From positions 5,906,001-5,970,000 of the forward strand of contig NZ_CP029550.1 in assembly GCF_003173715.1 (NCBI RefSeq): a DNA stretch of 64,000 nt. The letters run 5' to 3'. The notes below the pieces were generated by a model. That model did not search any database. It had not been told where the DNA came from and saw only the letters and a list, made by a program, of their open reading frames with translations. Positions 36,241 to 45,265 of the stretch are shown piece by piece. This DNA is from Methylobacterium durans (lineage in GTDB: Bacteria > Pseudomonadota > Alphaproteobacteria > Rhizobiales > Beijerinckiaceae). The position numbers and the translations under genes were made by a program. Position 1 is the first letter of the stretch. The number at the start of each line of letters is the position of its first letter.

Positions 36241-36816
36241 TCAGGGATGCTTGTGGATCGGGTCGACCCAGAGCACCGTCTCGGGCGGCTCGACGGGTTC
36301 GACGTCGGGCAGGTTGACCACGACCGCCTCGTTGTCGGAGCGGACCAGGACGCAGTTCAGGGGCTCGTCGGTGGAGGCGTTGATCTCCTGGTGGGGCACG
36401 AAGGGCGGCACGAAGATGAAGTCGCCGGGCCCGGCCTCGGCCACGTATTCCAGCCGCTCGCCCCAGCGCATCCGGGCGCGGCCGGAGACGATGTAGATCA
36501 CGCTCTCCAGGGCGCCGTGGTGGTGCACCCCGGTCTTGGCGTCGGGCGCGATCGCCACCGTGCCGGCCCAGATCTTCTGGGCGCCGACCCGGGCCGCGTT
36601 GATGGCGGCCTGCCGGAACATGCCGGGGGTCTGGGCGGTGTTCGGGTCGAGCCGGTCGCCCGGGATGACGCGCACGCCGTCGTGCTTCCAGCGATCATGA
36701 TCCTGCGCCTCGGAACGTAGATCGCGATCATGGTCCGCGTGCGCGTCGTGGTCGTGGTGATCGTCGCCGATGTCGTGCATGTCCTGTCCGCCAAACTGAG
36801 TGCGCCCGCCGATCAT
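36241..36816 (-). CDS. His/Asp-rich cupin of the organosulfur operon
   Basis: The cupin barrel has motif 1 TGVHHHGALESVIYIVSGRA (HHH and E metal ligands) and motif 2 PGDFIFVPPFVPHQEIN (H ligand). A short N-terminal extension is rich in His and Asp (DDHHDHDAHADHDRD), probably metal-holding. The ATG at 36816 overlaps the stop of the SsuA-like gene (ATGA); an internal ATG at 36780 with GGCGGA 6 bp upstream is the alternative and begins right at the His-rich stretch. It is the last gene of the minus-strand sulfur operon. A dioxygenase or sensor role on a sulfur compound is inference. Confidence 0.75.
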   Translation of the reverse strand: MIGGRTQFGGQDMHDIGDDHHDHDAHADHDRDLRSEAQDHDRWKHDGVRVIPGDRLDPNTAQTPGMFRQAAINAARVGAQKIWAGTVAIAPDAKTGVHHHGALESVIYIVSGRARMRWGERLEYVAEAGPGDFIFVPPFVPHQEINASTDEPLNCVLVRSDNEAVVVNLPDVEPVEPPETVLWVDPIHKHP

Positions 36817-37754
36817 CGCACGGCGACGAGCGCCGCGGAAAACCCGGTGTCGAGGATGGCCTCGGCGCGGGGCGCGCGCGCCGGCGGGATCAGGCCGGCC
36901 CGCACGTAGAGGTCGATGATGCGCTGCTCGTCGGCGATCACCGCCGCGTCGATCGGCACCGTGCGGTACGCGGCGCGGCCGAACCAGCGCAGGGGCACCG
37001 CCTCCGGCAGCCCGATCAGCTTCGACCACGCGGCGGCGTAGGGGCCCGGATCGTTGAGCGCCCAGGCCCGCGCCCGGGCGAGGCGCTGCGCGTAATCGGC
37101 GAGCAGCGCCCGCTTCGTCCTGAGCGCCGTCTCGCTCGCCACCGCGAAGCTCAGGCCCGGCGTGATGCCGTTGCCGTCGCGCACGACGCGCACGAGGCCG
37201 GCGAGCTCGGCCGCCGAGGTGTAGGGCTCCCAGGTCGACCACGCGTCGACGGCGCCCAAGGCCAGCGCGAGCTTCGCGTCGGCCGGCGGCAGGAAGCGGA
37301 AGCTGACGCTGTCGGCGGGCAGCCCCGCCTCCTCCAGGGCCGCCAGCACGATCTGGTGGCCGATCGAGCCGCGGTTGGTGGCGATGCGCTTGCCGGCCAG
37401 ATCCGCGACCGTGCGGACCGGCGAATCCGGCGGAACCAGGATGGCGAGCCCGTCCTGCCGGTTGCGGAAGGCGAGGAACGCCTTCACCGGCACGCCCGCC
37501 GCGGCCGCGAAGGTGAAGGGCGCGTCGCCGACCCCGCCCGCATCGATCGCCCCGGCGTTCAGCGCCTCGAGAAGGGGGGCGGCTGCCGGGAACTCGCTCC
37601 ATTCGAGCCGGTAGCTTAAGCCGTCGAGGACGCCCGCGGCCTCCATCAGGGCGCGGGCGTTGCCGCGCTGGTCCCCGACGCGGAGCACCTCCTCGGCCCG
37701 GGCGGGCACGAGGGCGAGGACGGCCAGGACGACGAGGGCGAGAAGGGCCGGCAT
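36813..37754 (-). CDS. SsuA-like aliphatic sulfonate-binding protein
   Basis: The ~313-residue protein has a signal peptide (LLALVVLAVLALVPARA), then LRVGDQRGNARALMEAAGVL, LLEALNAGAIDAGGVGDAPF, LAGKRIATNRGSIGHQIVLAAL and VDAWSTWEPYTS, the conserved blocks of SsuA/NMT1-like binding proteins. It should deliver sulfonates or related organosulfur compounds to the permease encoded divergently. Its ATG at 37754 overlaps the SsuD-like stop by one base, so translation is coupled. Confidence 0.85.
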   Translation of the reverse strand: MPALLALVVLAVLALVPARAEEVLRVGDQRGNARALMEAAGVLDGLSYRLEWSEFPAAAPLLEALNAGAIDAGGVGDAPFTFAAAAGVPVKAFLAFRNRQDGLAILVPPDSPVRTVADLAGKRIATNRGSIGHQIVLAALEEAGLPADSVSFRFLPPADAKLALALGAVDAWSTWEPYTSAAELAGLVRVVRDGNGITPGLSFAVASETALRTKRALLADYAQRLARARAWALNDPGPYAAAWSKLIGLPEAVPLRWFGRAAYRTVPIDAAVIADEQRIIDLYVRAGLIPPARAPRAEAILDTGFSAALVAVR

Positions 37755-38851
37755 CAGGCGGCCTCCGCCGTGCCGGTCCGCCGGGCGAGGAGATCGCGGA
37801 AGGCGGGGAGCAGCGTGCGGCCGTACTGGATCGCGTCCTCCAGCGGGTCGAAGCCGCGGATCAGGAAGGTGCGCACCCCGAGGGCGTGATAGTCGAGGAG
37901 CGCGTCGGCGACCTGCTCGGGCGTGCCGACGAGGGCGGTGGAATTGCCCGCGGCGCCGGTCTCGGCCGCGATCGCCGTATAGAGGCGCTTGTCGAGGCGG
38001 GTGCCCGTCGCGGCGGCCGCGAGCAGGCGGCGCGAGCCCTCGTTCTCCGGGCTCGCCGCGGGGCCGAGGCCCTTGGCCGCCCGCAGCGCCCGGGTCCGGG
38101 CCAGGATGGCCTCCGCCCGCGCCCAGGCCCGCTCCTCGGTCTCGGCGAGGATCGGGCGCACCGAGAGGCTGAAGCGGGGATCGCGCCCGTGGGGGGCCGC
38201 CGCCGCCCGAACCCGGCCGATCAGCTCGCGCACCTGCGCGTGGGTCTCGCCCCAGAGGGCGTAGGTGTCGGCGTGGCGCCCGGCGACGTCGAGCGCCGCC
38301 GGGGAGGCGCCCCCGAAATAGACCGGGATGGCGCGGACCGGCTTCACCTCGGAGAAGCCGCCCGCGACCCGGTAATATCGGCCCGCGTAGTCGAAGGGGG
38401 CCTCGGCGGTCCAGCTCAGCCGGGCGATGTCGAGGAACTCGGCGGTGCGGGCGTAGCGCTCGTCCTTGCTCAGGTGGTCGCCGTCCTGCGCGAGTTCCCG
38501 GTCGTCGCCGCCGCTGATCGCGTGGATCGCGACGCGACCGCCCGTGAGCCGGTCGAGCGTCGCGAACTGGCGCGCGGCGACGGTGGGGGCCGTGAAGCCG
38601 GTCCGGTGCGCGATCATCAGCCCGAGCCGCTCCGTCGCGGCGCCGATCTCGGCCGCGAGCAGGAGCGCGTCCGGCGCCGTCGCGTAGAAGGCGACGAGGA
38701 TGCGGTCGAAGCCGCCCCATTCATGCGCCTGGGCGAGCAGCCGGAGGTAGTCGCGGTCGATCGGGTTCCCCGTCGGCGCATGGCTCTCGGAGACGTAGCG
38801 CGGTGCGGCGAAGCCGATGAACTCGACCGCGTCGGGCGGAAGGTGGCTCAT
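37754..38851 (-). CDS. SsuD-like FMNH2-dependent alkanesulfonate monooxygenase
   Basis: The 365-residue LLM-class flavin enzyme matches SsuD/MsuD: VEFIGFAAPRYVSESH at the start, LGLMIAHRTGFTAPTVAARQ, NP..HAISGGDDRELAQDGD and VYFGGASPAALDVAGRHADTYALWGE. SsuD-type enzymes use FMNH2 and O2 to cut sulfonates into an aldehyde and sulfite. No flavin reductase (ssuE) is seen nearby, so reduced flavin must come from elsewhere. It is second in the operon, 46 bp after the SfnB-like gene. Confidence 0.85.
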   Translation of the reverse strand: MSHLPPDAVEFIGFAAPRYVSESHAPTGNPIDRDYLRLLAQAHEWGGFDRILVAFYATAPDALLLAAEIGAATERLGLMIAHRTGFTAPTVAARQFATLDRLTGGRVAIHAISGGDDRELAQDGDHLSKDERYARTAEFLDIARLSWTAEAPFDYAGRYYRVAGGFSEVKPVRAIPVYFGGASPAALDVAGRHADTYALWGETHAQVRELIGRVRAAAAPHGRDPRFSLSVRPILAETEERAWARAEAILARTRALRAAKGLGPAASPENEGSRRLLAAAATGTRLDKRLYTAIAAETGAAGNSTALVGTPEQVADALLDYHALGVRTFLIRGFDPLEDAIQYGRTLLPAFRDLLARRTGTAEAA

Positions 38852-38896
38852 GGATGTCTCCTTCGGTGGCGCTTCGGGCAGGGTTCGGCGGGACGG

Positions 38897-40042
38897 TCAG
38901 ATCCCGAGGATGGCGCGGCCGGCATTCGTCCGCACCGCGTCGCCCTGCGGCCAGTGGATGCGCGCGCAGAGCACGTCGCGCAGGTGCCGCTCGAGCGGGT
39001 TGGCGCGCGACAGCCCGGCATTGCCGCAGAGTTCCGCCGCGCGCTGGACGACGGCGATGGCGTTCTCGGTGACGGTGACCTTCACGAAGCCGGATTCCTG
39101 CGGGGCCGGCAGGCGGCCGGCATCGGTCTCGGCCGCGAGGCCGGCGACGAGCCGGGCGTTGACGCCGAGCAGGCGCTCGTTCTCGCCGACCGCCTCCTGG
39201 AAGCGCGCGAGGCTGGCCAGCGGCGCGCCGAGGCTGCCGGGGCGGCGCTCCCGGAGGAAGCGGACGAACCAGCCCTGCGCCGCCCGGGCCACGCCGTCGT
39301 AGAGGGCGGCGAGCAGCGCGCAGCTCCAGGCCTGCTGCAGCGGGTCCGGGCGCGCCCACGCCGCGGGCGCCCGCAGGTCGACGGCGTGGGCGCCCGGCAC
39401 TGCGACATCCTCGAGGACGACGTCGTGGCTTCCCGACGCCCGAAGGCCGAGATGGTCCCAGGTCTCCTCGACGCGGATGCCGGGCGCGTCGAGGGGCACG
39501 AGCAGGTTGCCGGTCCGCGGCTCGGCCTCGTCGGTGCGCACGAAGACGAGGCCGTAGGCGAGGCCGGGCGCCCCGGTGGAGTAGATCTTCCGGCCGGTGA
39601 CGCGCCAGCCCGCGCCGTCGCGCCGGGCGATCGTCGCGGGCAGGCCGCCGCGGGCCGGCGTGCCGAGTTCCGGCTCGACCCGGAGAGCGTTGATCAGGGC
39701 GCCGCGCACGACCGCGGCCCGGCCGTACGCGTCGGCGACGGGACGCGGCCAGGGCGAGCCGTCCCGCAGGACGAGCCCCTGCTGGAGGAGCGTCATCGCC
39801 AGCACGAGGGCGGTCGCGGGCTCGCCCGCGCCGACGGCGCCCACCGTCTCCGCCGCCCGCGCGAGACCGGCCCCGCCGCCGCCGAGCCGCCGCGGCACGC
39901 AGAGGGCGAGGATCCCGGCCTCGCGCAGGGCCGCGATGTTGTCGTGCGGGAAGGCGCCCGTGCGGTCGTGCTCCGCCGCGCGCTCGGCGAAGCTCTGGGC
40001 AAGGGTTCGGGCAACGTCGAGGGACGGGACGGCGGCATTCAT
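38897..40042 (-). CDS. SfnB/DszC-like flavin monooxygenase of the acyl-CoA dehydrogenase fold
   Basis: The ~381-residue protein has the acyl-CoA dehydrogenase fold: helices ARTLAQSFAERAAEHDRTG, ILALCVPRRLGGGGAGLARA, the flavin-contact strand WRVTGRKIYSTGAPGLAYGL and DHLGLRASGSHDVVLEDVAV. The short length and its place beside ssuD-like and ssuA-like genes fit the SfnB/DszC group of sulfur-oxidising flavin monooxygenases rather than fatty-acid oxidation. It should oxidise an organosulfur (sulfone/sulfide-type) substrate. The ATG at 40042 begins the conserved part; the frame is open to 40093. Confidence 0.82.
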   Translation of the reverse strand: MNAAVPSLDVARTLAQSFAERAAEHDRTGAFPHDNIAALREAGILALCVPRRLGGGGAGLARAAETVGAVGAGEPATALVLAMTLLQQGLVLRDGSPWPRPVADAYGRAAVVRGALINALRVEPELGTPARGGLPATIARRDGAGWRVTGRKIYSTGAPGLAYGLVFVRTDEAEPRTGNLLVPLDAPGIRVEETWDHLGLRASGSHDVVLEDVAVPGAHAVDLRAPAAWARPDPLQQAWSCALLAALYDGVARAAQGWFVRFLRERRPGSLGAPLASLARFQEAVGENERLLGVNARLVAGLAAETDAGRLPAPQESGFVKVTVTENAIAVVQRAAELCGNAGLSRANPLERHLRDVLCARIHWPQGDAVRTNAGRAILGI

Positions 40043-40346
40043 GTCAGGAATCGCGGGAGGGGGGCCGGGCAGGACCGGCGGCCATGCGCGCATCGTCGCG
40101 CCCCGCGCCGCGTCCCGTCAACGAAACGATCTTTCGAATTGCGCGCGCCGCGCAGCCTGATCTTGCCCTGAACGCCGAAATTCCAGGATCGGCGTTCTCT
40201 CGACTGGCGGGTGCAGGGTGAATACGCAATTTCGAGCCCGGAACGACGCGTGGCGTCGCGGTGGTGACCGTCCGGGCCTCGGCGCGGAGGCGCGGAGGGC
40301 GGGTTCGACACGTTCTTTCTCAGCCACGCGGTTCTTCTGCTGATTT

Positions 40347-40379
40347 TCTTGTCTCGACGAAGACAAGTTGAGAATTGTC
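40347..40379. promoter_or_regulatory. Overlapping GACAA/TTGTC dyads between divergent sulfur operons
   Basis: CTTGTC (40347-40352) pairs with GACAAG (40361-40366) around 8 bp; the same GACAA then pairs with TTGTC (40374-40378) as AGACAA-8 bp-TTGTCT. The spaced double dyad between the divergent starts at 40042 and 40544 looks like an activator or repressor binding site. The regulator is not encoded in this window, as far as I can tell. Confidence 0.5.
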
Positions 40380-40543
40380 TTTCATTGACTTCGGGACAAA
40401 CTGAAAGAAGACTTGCCGAAACAAGCGTCGGGCGAGCCGGTCTCGGAAGCGGGGCTGCGTCTCCGCGGCCCTTCGCGGAGGTGGCTTCCGTCGCGCCCTC
40501 CCGATTCCGACAACCTGCCGCGCCCCGCCCACCGGAGACCATC

Positions 40544-41628
40544 ATGACCGACGAGCCCCCGCGCCCCGGCCTCCTGCCGTCGCGCCGGTTCCTGCTGCGC
40601 GCGGGCGCCGCCGCGGCGGCGCTGCCCCTCGGCTTCGGCGCGAGCGCCGTCCGGGCCTGGGGCCCCGGCCCCGCGGCGCCGTTCGATCCCGGCCCGCTCT
40701 GCGGGCCCGCCGCGGCGGAGGGGCCGGGAGGGCCCTGAAGCCGATCAGGCTCGCCTGGAACGCGACCGCGATCTGCACCGCCGCGGCGCCGCTCGCCAAG
40801 GAGCGCGGCCTCTTCGCCCGGCACGGGCTCGACGTGGAATTCGTCAATTTCGGCGGCTCGACCGAGGCGCTGCTGGAGGCCATCGCCACCGGCAAGGCCG
40901 ATGCCGGGATCGGCATGGCGCTGCGCTGGCTGAAGCCCCTGGAGCAGGGCTTCGACGTGAAGATCACCGCGGGCCTGCATGGCGGCTGCCTGCGCCTGCT
41001 CGCCGCGAAATCCGCCGGGATCACCGACATCGCCGGGCTCAAGGGCAAGACCATCGCGATCAGCGACCACGCGAGCCCGGCCAAGAACTTCTTCGGGCTG
41101 CTGCTGGCCCAGGCCGGGATCGACCCGGAGAGCGGCGTCGAGTGGCGGCAATACCCCGCCGACCTCCTCAACCTCGCGGTCGAGAAGGGCGAGGCGCAGG
41201 CGCTCGCCGATTCCGACCCGCGCACCTGGATCTGGCTGAAGGATCCGCGCTTCGCGGAAGTCGCCACCAACCTGTCGGGGAGCTACGCCAGCCGCACCTG
41301 CTGCGTCGTCGCGGTCCGCGGCAGCCTGATCCGCAACGACCGCGCCGCCGCGGCCGCCCTCACCCGCGCCGTGCTGGAGGCGGGCCACCGCGTCCACCAG
41401 GATCCGGAGGACGCGGCGCGGATCTTCTCCGGCTACGGCGGCAAGGGCTCGGTGGAGGATCTCGCCGCCATGCTGCGCAGCCAGGAGCACGGCGACCGCC
41501 CGGTCGGGGGCGACCTCAAGGCGCAGCTCGTCCTCTACGGCGAGGAGCTGAAACAGGTGAACGTCCTCAAGCGCACGACGGACACGGCGAAGTTCGCCGA
41601 GCGCGTCTACGCCGACGTCCTGAGCTGA
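40544..41628 (+). pseudogene. Second SsuA/NMT1-like binding protein, signal peptide out of frame
   Basis: The ATG at 40544 (GGAG 7 bp upstream) reads a twin-arginine-type signal: PSRRFLLRAGAAAAALPLGFGA, then a Pro/Gly-rich stretch ending at TGA 40736. The mature protein IRLAWNATAICTAAAPLAKE, FARHGLDVEFVNFGGSTEAL, LAGKTIAISDH... is complete but lies in another frame that passes 40738 and has no start with a ribosome site before 40834. A single-base error or mutation in the G-rich run 40715-40738 would join them into a ~360-residue protein. Family members bind sulfonates, nitrate or aromatic sulfur esters. It precedes the permease gene by 10 bp. Confidence 0.75.
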
Positions 41629-41638
41629 AGGGCGGAGC

Positions 41639-42655
41639 ATGCGGAGCCTCACGGGCAGCCTCATCGCCGCGGGCGCGCTTCCCCGCGCCCCCTCCCGACC
41701 CGCCCCGGCGCGCCCGCTGCCCTGGAGCGGGCTCGTCGCCGGGGCGGCCTGGCTCGCCCTCGCCGCGGCGACGCTGGGCCTGCCCGAGGGCGGCGACTTC
41801 CCCCGCACGGGCTTCCTCGCGCAGGGCGCCGGCCTCCTCGGGCTCGCGCTCCTGCCCGCGAGCCTCGCCGCCCACCGCCTCGGCCGGGCCGGGGCGCGGC
41901 TGCGCCACCTCGGCCCCTGGCTCGCCGCCCTGGCGCTCGGGCTCCTCGCCTGGGAACTCGCGACGGCGAAGTTCGCGTGGCTGCCGATGCCGTTCTTCCC
42001 GCCGCCGCAGGCGATCCTGGAGGTGTTCCTCGACGATTGGCCGAAGCTCGGCGGCAGCATCCTCAACTCCCTGAAGCTGCTCGCGGGCGGCTACGTGATC
42101 GGCGCGTGCCTCGGCTTCGCCCTCGGCGTCGCCATCGGCACGTCGCGGGCGGTGGGCTACTGGGCGCACCCGGTGCTGCGCTTCGTCGGGCCGCTGCCGG
42201 CGACCGCGTGGCTGCCGCTCGCCTTCTTCGTCTTTCCCTCGTCGTGGTCGGCCAGCACCTTCCTCGTCGCGCTCGCCACCGGATTCCCGGTCACGGTGCT
42301 GACCTGGTCGGGGGTGGCGGGCGTCAACAGGGCCTATTTCGACGTCGCCCGGACGCTCGGCGCCTCGCCCGCCTTCCTCGTGCTGCGGGTCGCGGTCCCG
42401 GCCGCCCTGCCCCACGTCTTCGTCGGCCTGTTCATGGGGCTCGGCGGCTCCTTCGCGGTGCTGGTCGTGGCCGAGATGCTGGGCGTCAAGTCGGGCCTCG
42501 GCTGGTACCTGCAATGGGCGCAAGGATGGGCCGCCTACGCCAACATGTACGCGGCCCTGATCGTGATGGCGCTGATGTGCTCCGGGCTGATCACCCTGCT
42601 GTTCCGCCTGCGCGACCGGGTGCTCTCCTGGCAGAAGGGGCTGGTGCAATGGTGA
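41639..42655 (+). CDS. SsuC-like ABC transporter permease
   Basis: The 338-residue membrane protein has an unusually long N-terminal part with two extra hydrophobic segments (GLVAGAAWLALAAATLGL, LGLALLPASLAAH) before the BPD_transp_1 core: FPPPQAILEVF, GGSILNSLKLLAGGYVIG, then the EAA loop DVARTLGASPAFLVLRVAVP and FVGLFMGLGGSFAVLVVAEM. The core is the usual ~250 residues, so the front is a possible fusion with an extra membrane hairpin. It starts 10 bp after the binding protein gene and ends overlapping the ATPase gene. Confidence 0.88.
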   Translation: MRSLTGSLIAAGALPRAPSRPAPARPLPWSGLVAGAAWLALAAATLGLPEGGDFPRTGFLAQGAGLLGLALLPASLAAHRLGRAGARLRHLGPWLAALALGLLAWELATAKFAWLPMPFFPPPQAILEVFLDDWPKLGGSILNSLKLLAGGYVIGACLGFALGVAIGTSRAVGYWAHPVLRFVGPLPATAWLPLAFFVFPSSWSASTFLVALATGFPVTVLTWSGVAGVNRAYFDVARTLGASPAFLVLRVAVPAALPHVFVGLFMGLGGSFAVLVVAEMLGVKSGLGWYLQWAQGWAAYANMYAALIVMALMCSGLITLLFRLRDRVLSWQKGLVQW

Positions 42656-43461
42656 CCGCGACGCGGGAGCGCCCCGCCGCCCGAGCCGCCGCCGCCGCGC
42701 CGGTGGGCGCGATCGGAGCCCGGCTGTCGGTCGAGGCCGTCAGCCACGCCTTCGACATCCGCGGCACGGCCCTGCCGGTCCTCGAACGCGTCGGCCTCGC
42801 GGTGGAGCCCGGCGGCTTCGTGGCTCTGCTCGGTCCGTCAGGCTGCGGCAAGTCCACCCTGCTGCGGCTCGTCGCCGGGCTGGAGCCGCCGGACGAGGGC
42901 CGCATCGAGGTCGACGGGCGGCGCGTCGACGGGCCGGACCCGTCCCGCCTCCTCGTCTTCCAGGACCCGACGCTCTACCCGTGGCGGACCGTGCGCGGGA
43001 ACGTGGCCCTCGGCCTCGAGGCGCAGGGTGTCGGGAGCGGGCGGGCCGCGCGGATCGAGGCCGCTCTGCGCCTCGTCGCCCTCGACGGCTTCGCCGACGT
43101 CTACCCGCACCAGCTCTCCGGCGGCATGGCCCAGCGCGCGGCGCTGGCGCGCGCCCTCGTCAACGAGCCCCGGCTCCTCCTCCTCGACGAGCCGCTCGGC
43201 AAGCTCGACGCCCTGATCCGCCTCGCCATGCAGGCCGAGATCCTGCACCTCTGGCAGGAGAAGCGCTTCACGGCCGTCCTCGTCACCCACGACGTCGAGG
43301 AGGCGCTGATCCTCGCCGAGCGGGTGATCGTGCTGGGCGACCGCCCGGCCGCGATCCGCGCCGACCTCACCGTCGACCGTCCCTATCCGCGCCACCGCGA
43401 CGATCCCGAGCTCGTGCGCCTGCGCCGGGAGATCCTGGGCATCCTCGGCCAGCCGACCTGA
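42649..43461 (+). CDS. SsuB-like ABC transporter ATPase
   Basis: The ~270-residue ATPase has Walker A LGPSGCGKSTLLRLVAGL, Q-loop LVFQDPTLYPWRTV, signature LSGGMAQRAALARAL, Walker B LLLLDEPLGKLD and H-loop VTHDVEEAL. It is of the nitrate/sulfonate/taurine class. Its ATG overlaps the permease stop by 7 bp. A short Ala-rich N-tail precedes the fold. Confidence 0.92.
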   Translation: MVTATRERPAARAAAAAPVGAIGARLSVEAVSHAFDIRGTALPVLERVGLAVEPGGFVALLGPSGCGKSTLLRLVAGLEPPDEGRIEVDGRRVDGPDPSRLLVFQDPTLYPWRTVRGNVALGLEAQGVGSGRAARIEAALRLVALDGFADVYPHQLSGGMAQRAALARALVNEPRLLLLDEPLGKLDALIRLAMQAEILHLWQEKRFTAVLVTHDVEEALILAERVIVLGDRPAAIRADLTVDRPYPRHRDDPELVRLRREILGILGQPT

Positions 43462-43532
43462 CCCGCGCGGGCTCGGGCGCGCTCCGGAGAGGGGCGTGCC
43501 GAGCGGAATCCGAGCCGGACGGGGCGCCCCGG

Positions 43533-43835
43533 TCAGGCGGCCCGCTTCCGAGGCGCCGTCTCCGTCGCCGCACCATCGACCTTGCCCACGAACAGATCGG
43601 GACGGTGCAGCCGCCCGGACGGGCACGCGACGCAGCGCCTCGCCATCCGGTCATGCAGCCGCTTGACGGATGCGCTCGCCGTCGTCCTGAACAGGAACGG
43701 GAAGCCCGCGTGGATGAACGCCGCGAGCGCCGCGCCGAGCAGCGGGACGGCGTAGCTCAGGGAAGCCCGCATGTGCTGCGTGTAGCTCTCGCCGAGAGAC
43801 GACGGATGCTCCGTGAACAGGTGCCTGAGACCCAT
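43533..43835 (-). CDS. DUF6356 membrane protein
   Basis: The 100-residue protein reads LRHLFTEHPSSLGESYTQHM, then the membrane stretch YAVPLLGAALAAFIHAGFPFLF and VKRLHDRMARR, the clear DUF6356 pattern (capsule-biosynthesis-associated small inner-membrane proteins of unknown role). The last ~30 residues are a basic tail absent from most members. It is divergent from the potassium channel gene. Confidence 0.8.
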   Translation of the reverse strand: MGLRHLFTEHPSSLGESYTQHMRASLSYAVPLLGAALAAFIHAGFPFLFRTTASASVKRLHDRMARRCVACPSGRLHRPDLFVGKVDGAATETAPRKRAA

Positions 43836-44107
43836 GTCCCATCCCTTCCGCTGAAGACCGCGCCGCCCCGAAGAGTCAGGCTCAGGCCGGTATGGTTAAC
43901 GCGCCCTTACGCGAGGGCTCGGACAACGCCGTCGCCGGTGCCGAGCGGAACCGGAGAACGGTCGGGCGGGATCGTCGCAGGCCCGCCGCGGGCCACCCGG
44001 CCGCTCGCCCCATCGGCCGACGCACGCTTGCACGCGGGAGCGCGTTCGACCGTGATGCGCGTCACGGATGGGCCGCAGACCTTGAGGGGCACGGGCCGAG
44101 CGTACGC

Positions 44108-45202
44108 ATGAAGCGCCTGAGGCGATCCCGAACCCGTCCCCTCCGGTTCCGGCGCAGCGTCGTCCGCGATCTGCGCAACCGGATCCGGTTCGCCCTCGTC
44201 GGCCTGCTGATCCTGGTCGGCCTGCACGTCGTCTCGATGGTCGCCTTCGAGCACCTGGGGCTCGGCGAGGCGATCTGGCTGACCTTCACCACCATCACGA
44301 CGACGGGCTACGGCGACTACTCCGCCAAGACGACGGCAGGCCGCGCCTCCACCATCGTGCTGATCTACCTGAGCGGCATCTTCCTGCTGACCCAGGCGGC
44401 CAGCGCCTTCTTCGAGTTCAGGATCCTGCGGCGCGAGCGCAAGCGCCGCGGCGAGTGGAGATGGGACATGCGGGACCACATCGTCTTCGTGAACGCGCCG
44501 GCGGACGAGCCGGGCGACTACCTGCGCCGCCTCCTCGACCAGCTCCATCGCTCGCACGCCCACTTCGCCGCCGTCCCCTCCCTGATCCTGACCGAAGCCT
44601 TCCCCGACGGTCTTCCGCCCGACCTCGAGGACGATCCGCTCATCGTCCAGCTCAAGGGCCGGTTCGACGATCCGGCCGCTCTGGATGCGGCGGGCGTCGA
44701 TCAGGCTCAGGTGCTGGTCATCCTCGCCGAGAACGAGGGCGACCGCCTGTCGGACAGCCGCACCTTCGACATCATCCATCGCCTGCGCGAGCGGGGCATC
44801 ACGGCGCGCATCATCGCGGAATGCGTGGACGACCTGAACCGCGAGCGCCTGAAGCGGGCGGGGGCGTCGGCGATCGTCAGGCCGCTGCGCGGCTACCCGG
44901 AGATGATCGTCCGCGCGATCGTCGCGCCCGGAACGGAATGGATCATCGAGCGGCTGTTCTCGAGCGAGGGCGACGAGTGCCTCCGCTTCGAGGTCGCGGT
45001 CGAGGGGCTGACGTGGTCGCGCGTGGTCCGGGCGGTGCTCGAGGCGAATTACGGCACGCCGGTCGGCTACGCGGATGGGCAGGGCCGGTTCCACAGCAAC
45101 CCGCCGCCCCAGGCGCCGATCGCCGCGACCGCGCTGTTCATCCTCGTCGACGAGACCCAGAAGCCGACGAACGGCGCCCTCCAGAAGCTCCTCGAAGGCT
45201 AG
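44108..45202 (+). CDS. Two-helix potassium channel with TrkA-N (RCK) domain
   Basis: The ~364-residue protein has a first membrane helix (IRFALVGLLILVGLHVVSMV), a pore helix and selectivity filter TFTTITTTGYGDYSAKT, and a second helix (STIVLIYLSGIFLLTQAAS). A cytoplasmic RCK domain follows (DHIVFVNAPADEPGDYL; LILTEAFPDGLP; LVILAENEGDRLSDSRTFDI). The GYGD filter shows potassium selectivity. The missing GxGxxG of the RCK Rossmann fold suggests that it does not bind NAD in the usual way. The ATG at 44108 is chosen; the frame is open to 43892. Confidence 0.88.
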   Translation: MKRLRRSRTRPLRFRRSVVRDLRNRIRFALVGLLILVGLHVVSMVAFEHLGLGEAIWLTFTTITTTGYGDYSAKTTAGRASTIVLIYLSGIFLLTQAASAFFEFRILRRERKRRGEWRWDMRDHIVFVNAPADEPGDYLRRLLDQLHRSHAHFAAVPSLILTEAFPDGLPPDLEDDPLIVQLKGRFDDPAALDAAGVDQAQVLVILAENEGDRLSDSRTFDIIHRLRERGITARIIAECVDDLNRERLKRAGASAIVRPLRGYPEMIVRAIVAPGTEWIIERLFSSEGDECLRFEVAVEGLTWSRVVRAVLEANYGTPVGYADGQGRFHSNPPPQAPIAATALFILVDETQKPTNGALQKLLEG

Positions 45203-45265
45203 CGCGACGCGCTTCCGCCTGCGGGTGTTGTATGCCATGCCGGTCCGACGACGGGGGCCCTCACG

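Noticed and set aside
37886..40171. Very long plus-strand open frame (over 750 codons) across the SsuD-like and SfnB-like genes
   Set aside because: Arg/Gly/Ala-rich chance reading of the complementary strand; both minus-strand genes have conserved motifs.
40093..40540. SAM riboswitch upstream of the sulfur genes
   Set aside because: No conserved SAM-II core or pseudoknot could be recognised; the dyads there look like protein-binding sites.
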